Of a stretch of 64,000 nucleotides of DNA, positions 36,965 to 47,397 are shown piece after piece. How positions within the stretch are numbered: the first letter of the stretch is position 1; the number at the start of each line of letters is the position of its first letter. This DNA comes from Viscum album (taxonomy: Eukaryota; Streptophyta; Magnoliopsida; Santalales; Viscaceae). Location: NCBI GenBank assembly GCA_963277665.1, contig OY728121.1, positions 1,654,018,062-1,654,082,061 of the forward strand. The letters run 5' to 3'. The notes beneath the pieces are model-generated. The model was not told where the DNA came from. It ran no database searches and worked only from the letters and a program-made list of their open reading frames with translations. The position numbers and the translations under genes are program-made.

Positions 36965-37385
36965 TCATGGAGATGGTAAGTCGTACGTACGCATGAACAC
37001 TACTTTCATTTCTATTTCATATTTTAGTTGAATGAAAACATTATGATACATGGTTATATCATAATTACAGTATAATATCATATTTAATTTACATTACATA
37101 AGTTCATTAACACCATCCTTTATACATTCCATGTATGGTATGAACGAGTCATATCACTTTGAGGGGGCGGTAGTCCGCACTTCCTCAAATGAAATTATCA
37201 TGTTTACCCATAATGGAAACCATAAAGGTATACTATAAATTAAAAATATTTAAGTATAGAGACAATATAAATATAATATATATTACACTTAATACAGTTC
37301 CATCTTAATGGCCACCGTGAGAGGTGGTAGGAGAAGATTGAACAATCATCGTTTCGTGAGGCAGTAGTTCACCGTCCACAGAAAC
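36965..37385 (-). promoter_or_regulatory. Three-box motif block in the TE-E 5' LTR
   Basis: Boxes GGTAAGTCGTACGTACGC (36975), GGTAGTCCGCACTTCC (37169) and GCAGTAGTTCACCG (37361) are about 193 bp apart, each followed by a CA-rich AAATGA- or ATGAA-like end. CGTACGTACG is a perfect palindrome. The block is conserved in order and spacing in the other large LTRs. Its function is unknown; a regulatory role is inference from conservation. Confidence 0.45.
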
Positions 37386-37730
37386 AGTATGTTCTTTACC
37401 CATTAGATGGAGGTGTGTGTAAGTGTAGTTCTAATACTTATCATAAAAACAACATAGTATATTTATTATAATGGTTTTGTTATAAAATAAAGCAATAAAA
37501 TGAGTTTAGGGGGTTGGATAAGGAAAATAAAACAAAAAAAACTTTATAGAAGACGTTAACTTTAAATCGGGTAACTCCCTTTGGTTAGAACCAAAATGAT
37601 TTCATGAAGTGAATTCTTCCTATGTTAATGATTCTAGGTGTAAGAGAGGGATGTAAGGAGATTAATTGGGTAGAGGTTGGATAATACAAGGGGCTTGAGA
37701 GGTGTGAGTAATGAGTTATAGGTGAGGGAT

Positions 37731-37737
37731 TTTTATA
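37731..37737 (-). promoter_or_regulatory. TATA box of the TE-E 5' LTR
   Basis: The minus strand reads CCTTATAAAAATCCC at the position equivalent to the TATAAAAGG of the TE-A and TE-G LTRs. Confidence 0.45.
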
Positions 37738-39384
37738 AGGAGGAGGAGGGGCTCTTTAGGAAAGTTTAAAAATATTAATTTATTATATAATGATATTCAT
37801 TTTCTAAAAGTCCAAAACTCATTGAAGTCAAAGATAAGATGACTCATGTTATAAATAAAATCATCCAATAAGAATTGTATAGGTTATAGATATTGTTTTA
37901 ATTTTTATAATTGTATTTATTTAAATCATTCATTAATTAGGTAAACACTAAATCATTGTTGTGTCATTACAATTTTTATTTATTTGATGTCTAAAAATTA
38001 TAATAAAATAACATGATGAATTAAATATTTTTTTATTTAAAATTAATATTTATAGTCCAAGATATAACATATATAACCCCATGTTAAAATTTATTTACTA
38101 AAATATATATGTTTATGTTTTTTTTTGTCTTTACTTTATATTAATTAACATGAAGTGTCATTGTCACTCTCATGTGGTTCCATTGGGTCTCAAAATCGAC
38201 TCAAGGATGCCCATGGTCGTAAATTTATCAACCAATAGGATTAGGAGACATTTTAGGGTAAATTAGTATTATTTTAATATTATTTTTACCCAGAATTACC
38301 ATATTTACCTTTAACTACTGTAAATAAAAGTCAAAAGTTACTATTCACCAAAAATTATTTTCATCTTATTGAACAAAATTTTACTTATTAATGACAAACA
38401 TGTATGTTCGATTTTTGAAATTCAATTCACAGAAGCTGTGAAATTTCATTTAAATGATAAATTCAGTTTTTAACTACTACTTAGTGTTTTTACTATTCAT
38501 AAAAAATAGATGTTTTTCAGAAAAATACCCAAAATTATGCCTAATCTGTATTTGATATTACTAATTTAAAAAAGATGTTTATTTTAACAAATTCAAAACC
38601 TATAAGTTTCATTAATTAATTTATAATTAATTCCCACTGTCGAAACAAAAAAGTGTCGTTTTAAGAAATAATAACTATCAAAACATTGACACTTGTTTGT
38701 TTCCAATTTCAAAGTGAAATTATATCTAATGTCCAAAATTGGATTAAATGGTAAAAATATAATCTAATTACACTTTAAAACTAATTAAAAAGATAATCTA
38801 ACCATATAAATAAATTATATTTAAAGGTATTTGTGAATTAAAATATAGTATTTTTCACTATTCATTAAAAAAATGAATTTTAACAGAAAAATACCAAAAA
38901 TTTACCCATAGTAAATTTTGATGTCCCGATTCTAAAGAATAATTTTATTTTTTCGAAAAATATATATAAAATTGACCAAAACTAGATTTAAAGAGGTTTC
39001 ACCATCAAAAGGAGGTAAATTGACCTTTTAATGAATATTAGAGTATTTATGCTTAAAATCATATTCTTTCTTATTTTAAGCCTCTAAAACTTATTGGATA
39101 AATCTAAAAACATTTATAAATCATGTATATTCATATTATAGTTTTTTCTATTCATTCTAGCCAATACAATGGCTAGGCATTAACAACTATTTAAAATAAT
39201 ATTATATTATTATTTTTCAGTATGACTCAGCATTGTGTGCAACATTAGACTTCAAAGAAACTCATTGTTACGTATCAGGCACTCCATCGAACATAGCATC
39301 CCCTTTAAAGTAAAATTAATTTTTAATTTAAAAATATTAATAAATATGAAAATGTATTATTCTTTATTTACCTAGGATGTTACA

Positions 39385-39389
39385 ACAGT
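39385..39389. other. Right target-site duplication of TE-E (ACAGT)
   Basis: It partners ATAGT at 19003-19007, one transition apart. Confidence 0.65.
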
Positions 39390-39539
39390 AGGATCCTTAT
39401 ATATTTTATAATTCATATAATGAGAAAATCATCTATGAAATAATTTTACAAAAATTTTCTGAGATCCAAATATTGAATCACATTAATCATTCCACTTATA
39501 TTGTGTTAATTAAATAATATTAACGTTAGCCCCTTAGCT

Positions 39540-40510
39540 TCTTTTGAGGTATATTATCTTTAAAATTTGGGAATTTGTTAATGTAGCAACTCATCTCCAT
39601 GTAGTTTTAGGACCAAATATTAGTGATTTCATTGTTCCCTCTACATTTTATTTCCTGGAGACCCTTTTCTCAACAGTTATAACGAACTCCCAATACTTTC
39701 AAGCATGTAGAAGGGTGATTATTTCTACAGTTATCAAATGTTTGAAAATTATTCTTTCCATTAATATTCTTTGACTCATTCCCTTTTCCATGCTATCCAG
39801 AAGACCTCTTCTTCTCTTGGTTTCCCTTGAATACATAGGATCTTGAGAACTCATCTATTTTAGGGCACATAAAACTATATCTTAGAATGAAGAGAAATTA
39901 GGGGAGACTAGTTCCCTTATGATTCTTGGATTAATACATTTAAAGAAGTTTTAAATCTTGTACTTAGTGTCACACATATATTCTATATCATACCTGGCTA
40001 TCCTTGTAAAGGTAGTTTCATAATCTGTAAAACTGTCTTCTTCTTTCTGATTTAAGCTATGAAACATTTTATTCATCTCAATTTTCTGATCACGAGGGTA
40101 GTATTTATCGAAGAATGTATCCTAAAATTCTCTCAATTTAATGTTTTCTATTTCATTTTCCTCTCTTGTATTCTGGATAAGAGACCACCACTAAAAAACA
40201 TAACCTTGGATACAATAGGCCACAGGTGTAAACTTTTCCTTTTCAAATAATTCCAAGGTTATAAATATCTTCTCTAGAGACTTATTCTGTTGCTCATCTG
40301 CAGCTGGATTAGTATTCCGCCTAAATTATGGGGGGCTTTATTGTATAAAATGATCCAAAATTGGAGATTCTCTTGATGGAATATGTTTATCCATTTGGGC
40401 AATATTATTTTTCAAAACCTCACTAACTTCCCTAATATATCCATAACTTTCTCCAGAAATCCTCTACATTGGCCATGAGTTTTGATACCATTCTTCCGTT
40501 GAGGAACCAT
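39540..40510 (-). pseudogene. gag of TE-D (broken; the only protein domain in the element)
   Basis: An ATG at 40508-40510 (minus) starts a frame with MVPQRKNGIKTHGQ, followed after stops by NKSLEKIFITLELFEKEKFT, PVAYCIQG and WWSLIQNTRERK. This is the Gag core with the WW pair. Near 39676-39745 a zinc-knuckle region reads DNCRNNHPSTCLKVLGVRYN then C: one Cys, the His and the last Cys of the first knuckle remain, with Phe replacing the first Cys. Downstream on the minus strand, across the TE-E insertion point, no protease or RT motif follows. Stops are frequent, but the domain is recognisable from core to knuckle. Confidence 0.7.
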
Positions 40511-40997
40511 TTGTAAACAATGTTATATACAATATTTTCTTCTAAAATTATGAACATTGTATTAAAATAAATATGTTATAGAACATAATAAAATTTATTC
40601 ATTATAAATCCTGGTATCATAATCATTTTTTACTTTAGGGAAATATTTATTTTCAAAACTCTTATAATGGTAGGTAAGGAAAATGTAAATTTTACTTAGT
40701 GTATCCCCCAGAAGTGAAAAAACGGTTGTGCAGTAATTTTTGTTTTTTGAGTACCAGGTTACACATAGTTTGGCATAGTACACCATATCCATGTTGATAC
40801 TCCTAGGTATATTTTTTTCTAAAGCCACATTCACATTTATTATCTAGAAAGGGGTGTATTGCTAGGAATAACCACATAATCTCTTATTTCCCAAAATTCT
40901 AGAATGTTCTTATATAATTTTCATCAAAGTCTCTATTAGGGTTATTATCCATAATCTAATTCTTCTAAATATAGTTTCCAATGTTGCTGCTAAACTT
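40511..40997 (-). other. Leader of TE-D between primer-binding site and gag
   Basis: About 490 bp without a recognised motif. A 79-codon open stretch (40595-40834) has no family feature. Confidence 0.4.
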
Positions 40998-41009
40998 CCT
41001 TTGATACCA
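40998..41009 (-). other. Primer-binding site of TE-D
   Basis: On the minus strand TGGTATCAAAGG differs by one transition from TGGTATCAGAGG and starts two bases after the LTR end. Confidence 0.8.
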
Positions 41010-41011
41010 AC

Positions 41012-44000
41012 TGTAATGTCGTAACCCAAGAACCCACAATCCGGTGAATATTTTATTACATTGGAATTATTATAAGGAATAAATCCTAAAATACCTATTA
41101 TTTAAGTAGTCTTGGAAAGCTATATTACATATATGATACCAATAATACATTGGGAAATAGTAAACATAAACATGATACATAAAAAAGAAAATAAATGGCA
41201 TCCTTGAAAGATTATTCAAAAACTTCTTCTTCATAACCTAGGGAAAAGAACCCTAATAATGGTGAGGTAAAATTCTCAATAAGGTTATGGAAATAAGAAT
41301 AAAAAATTAAATAGTCAGAATAAATCAACATTGAAAGGTAAATACCTAATGACACATTCCATTCATATAACTAGATGTGGTGGATTCAATATGGAAAGGT
41401 AAGAAAATGAAACACAATCCATTTAATTAATGAACTAAAAATTAAATGTATCTATAGATATGTCGTTGTGAAATCACATAGATGAATAATAACTAAAACT
41501 AAATTATTTAAATTATTTCTTAATGTATGTCAGGTCTAATCATCATGAAAACCTATACCATCAATACCTTTCAATAGACGGTTAAAACTACAGATATAAA
41601 CCTATTTAATTTGTCCAACTTATTCATCTCATGAGAACCTATCAATACATTGAGGGGATATATAACGTTTGTCCCCAACCCATCATTAACATTAAAAATC
41701 ATTAATAACAAAATTAATCAAAATAAATAATATTCCTTATTGAATATCGGTATTGAATATAGAATTTAGATTTATCAATAATTCCCCACTTAATCTAATA
41801 ACTGTCAAAGTGAATGCTGTTTGTAAAAAAGATATATGGTTAAGGAAATAGTAACATTCATTGTTTAAAAATATTTTTATTGAAGTAAATTTACAATGAT
41901 AAATGATTATAATTAATTAATTGTATCCATATAATGTTAATAATCACAAAAAAGTGGGATTGTAAATATAATCATTATTAACATTTTGTAAAAGAATAAT
42001 CTTTATAAATTTTGAAGTGTCCCATACCACTTTGAAAAAATTTAATAATAATCCCCATGAACTTATGATATAAAATTAAACATATAATATCATGTGATTA
42101 AATATATTCATGATATAAAAATTAAAAGAGTAGTATATACATCATAGAATGTGAATTGACATATATTGACAAATAAGTCTGAATTAAATGTAAATTTTTG
42201 GTGAAATCCCTTACAGATGAATAGAAAGACCCAAAAGTAAAAAAATAAAATAAAAAATTTAAATACCATGATGATAAAATAATTCATGATATATTTTATC
42301 CAAATGGATTTTTTATACACCACACAAAGAAGTAAGTGGTGAATATGACGTTTATCTCACAGATTTTAAAAGTGAGATAAAAATTCCTTACCTTAACCTT
42401 CATTTATTTGTATGGTATTTATCCTCCAATATAGTGGTTCAATATATGTTACTAAATTATATCATAACAATAATAATGTTTATAATATCATATATTATCT
42501 TCTTATAATAATTTATTACCCATATATCAACACCCTTTCATTATTTTAACTATTTTGGTTTTTAATTTTCAAGTTTCTTGAGTATGATTTGACTTGTTAT
42601 TTGTTAATCGTATTAATTAGATCATGGATTAATTATAAACATAATTTAAACCATAAATTAATTTGTCAAAAATTTTCAATAAATATGTATTTACAATAAT
42701 CTATAATTTTTTGGGATAATAAATGAAAGGCATCATTCATGGGGACAATAGGTTGTACATACGCATGAAACCAACATTCATTTTCTTATCATATTAAATG
42801 AAGGTAAAAATGATAAATATTATTATTATAATTCTGGTATCATATATATGTTATATATGATACATTGGTTTATTAAAACCATATTTTATACATTCCATTT
42901 ATAGTGTGAATGATTCATACTGTTTTGAGGTGGTGATAGTCCACACTTCCACCAACGATGTTTCTGTGTTTACACAAAATGGAATGTATAAGGGTACATG
43001 TTATTAAATAATTAAAAGAACTAAAGACATAATAAATATCATATATATCATATATAAATATAGTTTCCATCAAAAATCCCACCAAGATAGTCGGTAAAGA
43101 AAAAATTAACAGTCATCATTTCATGAGGCGATAGTTTTCCATACACGTAAATAATATGTTATTTACAAAATAGATGGATTTGTTTGTAAATGATGGTCTA
43201 TAACTTGTTATAAAAAATACTACAATATTTTTAATACTATTCTTTTATATAATCATGGATTTATAAGTGTTTAGGGTGTAAAGAATGGAAATGAAACTAA
43301 AGGGGTTAAGGAAAGATGTTAACTCTTAGTCGGGTAAATCATTTTGGTTTTTCACCAAATGACTTCCTTGGAATAATTTATAGTTGAGAGGAGGCTTATA
43401 TTATGGGGGAGGGATGTTGAGGATATATTTGGGTAGATATTGGTGGAAATTAAGTAGATTTAGATGTTTGAATAAGTGGAAGAGGTGGTATTCTTTTATT
43501 GAGAATGAAAAGGACCCACTTCGTATTTTTGGAAAGAAGTTAGGTGTACCCATATTTTTACATAATACAATTAATCAAAAACCAAAAAAATAAACAATAG
43601 AAGTTTTATTTCTGAATTATGGACATCTAATTGGTGTTTTATAGGTGTCTAGGTAATTTGGACCTCAAAGGTAAAGGTTTAGTTCCCAATTATACTTAAT
43701 TTCATCTTAATAATTGTAATTAATTTTAATTACTTTCACTAATCCCTTTGGTAAAAAACCAAGTAGAAATTATTATAAATTATAAATTATTCAAAATTAA
43801 AAATATGTAATCCATTATTCCAACTTAAAATAATATAAGTGGAATGAATTAATTTCAATTTAATATAGCAAATGGGACGATAATGCGGATTTTTAAAGTA
43901 AAAATTTTCATAAGATCGCTATGTTTTTATAGTCAATTTCAAAGTTAAATTGATTGTAATAACCTAAATTGGTAAAATTGATAAAAATATGATCTAACTT

Positions 44001-44856
44001 AACTTTTAAAACCGTTAAAAATATATATTATCATAATAAATAAATTAGATGAAAAATCAGTGTTGAATTCAATTTTAGTATTTTTCATTATTCATTAAAA
44101 AAATGAAACTTCACAGAAAAAGAAAAAAAATTAACCTTAAGATAAATTTTTATATTTATTTTCGAAATATGAGGTTTAATTTGAAAAATATAATCTATAA
44201 AATATCCTAAAATTATATTTAATATATGTTCTCTATTAAAATGCGTTAAAATTCCTTAATAAGAATATAGTATTTTATGTGTAATATTGGATGTGTTCTT
44301 ATCTTATGACTATAAAATCCATTGGATGAATATAAAAAATGTTTTATTGAATATATAATATATACATTTCATTAATATCATTTAATAATAATATTTAATT
44401 TAATTTATTAGTGTAAAACATCTTTGTGATCATAAAAATAGTTTTCTATAAAAATATTTCCTTTATATTCGATTGGTTAATGTATTCATTAAGTTGTAAT
44501 CAATGAATTAATTTTATATTTTTATAAAAAATATATTTTGATAAGTTATTTAATACTATTCATAATTTATAGTTCATATCTTATTATATTTAATAATAAA
44601 ACTATAATAATATAATATAGTTCGGTAAAACTTGGACTTGTATTAACGCAAGTTGTTGAAGAAACTCATTGTTGCATGTAACATACACTAACTAATTATT
44701 GCGTACATTGAATGTTATAAAAAATATTGAATTTATTTAAAATAGTAATTATATTTTAAATTATCTAGATATTATGTTATTTTACATGCTTGGTTTAGGG
44801 TGTAATTCATGCTATAAAATATAATATTCATTACTCTTGAATTTTGAGGAGTTACA
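41012..44856 (-). repeat. 5' LTR of TE-D (3845 bp)
   Basis: It is collinear with 14095-17953, sharing for example ATACATTGGGAAATAGTAAA (41146 and 14232), CTTTTATT (43494) at the promoter position, and GAAGAAACTCATTGTTG (44657) near the U3 start. It ends GAGTTACA and is followed by CCAAT. Confidence 0.85.
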
Positions 44857-44861
44857 CCAAT
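44857..44861. other. Right target-site duplication of TE-D (CCAAT)
   Basis: It is an exact copy of 14090-14094. Confidence 0.85.
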
Positions 44862-47392
44862 CGTTGGAAAGTGCATTGTTCGATTACAAATGATCTGATC
44901 TCTAGGTAAGAATTTTCAATTTGTGTTTATGATGTTTTTTATTAAAATGATGAATCATATTAATCCCATTTTTTTATATGTTCCAATTTGGAATCCTTGG
45001 CATGCTCATATGTAACAATTAACTTGTTTATTAATTGTTTTCTAGCCGAGGATATCCATGTTCTTGATCATTAGCAAAAAACACTTGGAAAATAATTGTT
45101 ATACCTTTGTTCGTGTTCCTTTCTAACTCAAATTATTCATGTACTTCACTAGTAGGACCCTGTGGTCCATGTTCGACAAATTTAGGTAGTATTGATCCCT
45201 TTCAGACCCTCGTAATTATGAAGAAATGATGAATGAGGGATGGGTCGACAAACGGAAGACAGATTTGGATTTTTTATGTAGATTTGGGAGATTTTTTTAA
45301 TGATTGGAGGAGGAATATTCAACACCAAAGTAAGATGGGGTATGGTTTGTGTACATAATAACTCCCATGGGTCAAATAAATCAATTTTCAACCACCGAAT
45401 AGCTGGAATTGATAGATCCAAATGAGATACACTAATTATAGGTGGAAACGATTTGAGACATATAACCAAAAATCTAAAATCAATGTATGGATTTGGATAT
45501 GGGAAACAGTGAAAAACCTAACTAAACACTATTTACCATGATGGACACATAGTGTGAAACCTATTGGCTGCAACGGCTATGGTTTCAGTAAATTATATTG
45601 GAGGAATGACGTGTCACCCTCTTACATGATGTGTACCACATTCCCCATGTGGATAAGCCGTGTGATGTATCACACAGCCAAGAACACACTAGTTACTCGA
45701 GTACACAGGCATGGACATACCTCACATGTTAAACACCATGTGAGGAGGAATTTTGTGTACTAAAGTACACAGACATAGCTTGGATACACAGACATAGCCA
45801 AGCACATGAATGTGACCCTAGATGGCATGGGCACACAATGTATATCCCCCACACGATATATAAATCTACATTTTTTTGATCCAAGTACCTATAGAGACAC
45901 AAATAGGTGAAGGAGTGGAACCACATGCCTTTTGGTTCCCCTCACACACTGTGTACCCATTAGATCCTTTTGAGAAAATGTATATCTTTACTATATCCTT
46001 TGTTTCAACTTAGATTTTGTCCCACAATTTTCCCAAACTGAGTTGTTTTCCACATAAGATATTGTAGTTTCCATGGTTGTGGAATTTAGAATACAAAAAG
46101 GCATTTCTTATAAATGTTTTCGAGTTAGGTGACAGTCGATGATGGCAGTGATTATTCATGATCCCCAGAGACTCCTAGAGTGAAAACCTCTACCTAGGAT
46201 GGGGATGGGTCCTCTAGAGACTTCTATAGTGGAACTCTCTGATTGGAATAATGCTTGGTTTCTCTAAAAAACTCTTGAGTGGAACCCTCCAATTATGATC
46301 AAAATGGGTCCTTGATTACTTGTTGAGTAGAAACCTCCTACTGGAAAAGGAATGGGTCCTCTATTGACTTCTGATTGGAAACCTATAGCTTGTTTGAGCA
46401 TGGTTCTTCATTGACTAGAGTTGAACCCTCTAGTTGGAATAGGGAAAGAGTCCTCTATAAGAATATAGAGAGGAACCCTCTTGCTGGGAAGGGAATGGTA
46501 CCTCTATCATCTTCTAGGTGGATCCCTCTAATTAGGATACCCATTTGACCTCAATTATTAGAGTGTAACCCTCCTGTTGTCATAGAGAATGGGTTCTCTA
46601 TAGGCCTTTAGATTGGAAATCTCTAGCTGGGCTCGACATGGGTCCTCTACCAAAAAGTGGAACCCCCAATTTTACCAGGTCATGGGTCCCCTACCAAGAT
46701 ATTTTGGCCCCTCGAATGTGTGTCTCATTGATGAGGCTTGGATTGACTTGGAAGGATACATATAGGTAGATGCATGAGATGTTGGGAATCATTGATGGGA
46801 TTTTTAAATTGTTGGTGACTCATCTTCTTAGATTGAGTTGTGAGATGGATATCCCCTTCCTCTCTTGTTTGGGTTTCTCTTGATTATGAATATATATAAA
46901 CTTCTGAATCCATACCTTTGGATTTTGATATCCTCTTTGTATGATATACAAATCATTGTGGGGTTTTCCCTTTTTTCGTGTTTAGCTTCTCATGGTTGGA
47001 TAAGTTTAGTCTCATTCTATATATGGAAATGACCCAACATGTAGTTCATATACTCACCATATTGATCCCCCTATTCTTGAATGAGGTTACTCATTATCTT
47101 TCTTTGGTTGATCTATATCATGTTTACTATCTACTATATTTATACTCTCATTATATCTCTTTTTTCTCCCCTTTCAACTTTTGGGGCATCCTACTAGGAA
47201 TTTCTATACTCACCCATCATATGACATCTTCACTATTTCATCGAGATGGATGTGTGTGTGAAAATAGGTATCAATGAACATTCCTACTCATGTTAGTAAT
47301 TTCTTCGATGATGGTTGCTAGACCTCATCCTATGGAGGCAGGCTTGGAATAGTTTTATCTTGTGGCCCATCTAGGGTTGCTTTGTGAATGGA
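44862..47392 (+). repeat. 3' LTR of TE-C, right part (resumes after TE-D)
   Basis: It continues the alignment to the 5' LTR from 6590 to 9436, through the GCATGCTCATATGTA block, the CA/CATG-rich stretch (45640-45830), the 48-bp array and the CTATGGAGGCAGGCTTGG block, ending near 47392. The TTAAT after it pairs imperfectly with GTAAT at 6058. Open frames at 45182-45926 and 46978-47277 are LTR chance frames. Confidence 0.75.
46170..46695 (+). repeat. Tandem repeat of about 48 bp, 11 diverged units, in the TE-C 3' LTR
   Basis: It is the same unit as at 7926-8460: AGAGTGGAACCCTC, variable centre, ATGGGTCCTCTA, GACTTC. I again count 11 units, so both LTRs keep the same copy number. Confidence 0.78.
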
Positions 47393-47397
47393 TTAAT

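Larger units (their letters stand above)
19008..39384 (-). mobile_element. TE-E: Ty3/gypsy chromovirus-like element, gag and most of RT missing, host of TE-F
   Basis: LTRs are 35511-39384 (5', 3874 bp) and 19008-21706 joined to 31664-32833 (3', about 3869 bp once TE-F is removed). The interior (32834-35510) holds, in minus-strand order, a primer-binding site, the C-terminal end of RT, RNase H, integrase, a chromodomain-like tail and a polypurine tract. Gag, protease and most of RT are absent. The TSD is ATAGT/ACAGT. A hand count over about 205 bp at the U5 end gives roughly 28 LTR differences (about 14 percent), between the values for TE-F and TE-D. Confidence 0.85.
35511..39384 (-). repeat. 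5' LTR of TE-E (3874 bp), with the intact empty site of TE-F
   Basis: On the minus strand it starts TGTAACATCC and ends GGGTCCTTATA, next to the primer-binding site. It is collinear with the split 3' LTR and holds the uninterrupted target GATGCCCATGGTCGT near 38207. Three GGTAG-type boxes sit at 36975, 37169 and 37361. Confidence 0.88.
14095..44856 (-). mobile_element. TE-D: large LTR retrotransposon with gag only, host of TE-E
   Basis: LTRs lie at 14095-17953 (3') and 41012-44856 (5'), with a perfect CCAAT duplication outside. On the minus strand a primer-binding site follows the 5' LTR and a polypurine tract precedes the 3' LTR. Removing TE-E joins 17954-19007 to 39385-41011, giving an interior of about 2.68 kb. 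In it I find a gag core and zinc knuckle but no protease, RT, RNase H or integrase motif. That layout fits a non-autonomous TR-GAG type element relying on another element's enzymes. A deletion derivative of an autonomous copy is the alternative. Confidence 0.75.
6063..47392 (+). mobile_element. TE-C: Ty3/gypsy chromovirus-like element, outermost resolved layer of the nest
   Basis: The 5' LTR (6063-9436) is followed by a primer-binding site, gag, protease, a truncated RT, RNase H, integrase, a polypurine tract (13548-13561) and a 3' LTR that begins at 13562, breaks at 14094 and resumes at 44862, ending near 47392. The join is supported three ways: the 5' LTR reads through the break point, TE-D is flanked by CCAAT on both sides, and both LTRs hold the same 11-unit 48-bp array. 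Imperfect TSDs GTAAT/TTAAT flank the element. Coding parts are riddled with stops. TE-C itself is about 10.6 kb once TE-D and its contents are removed. Confidence 0.8.
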
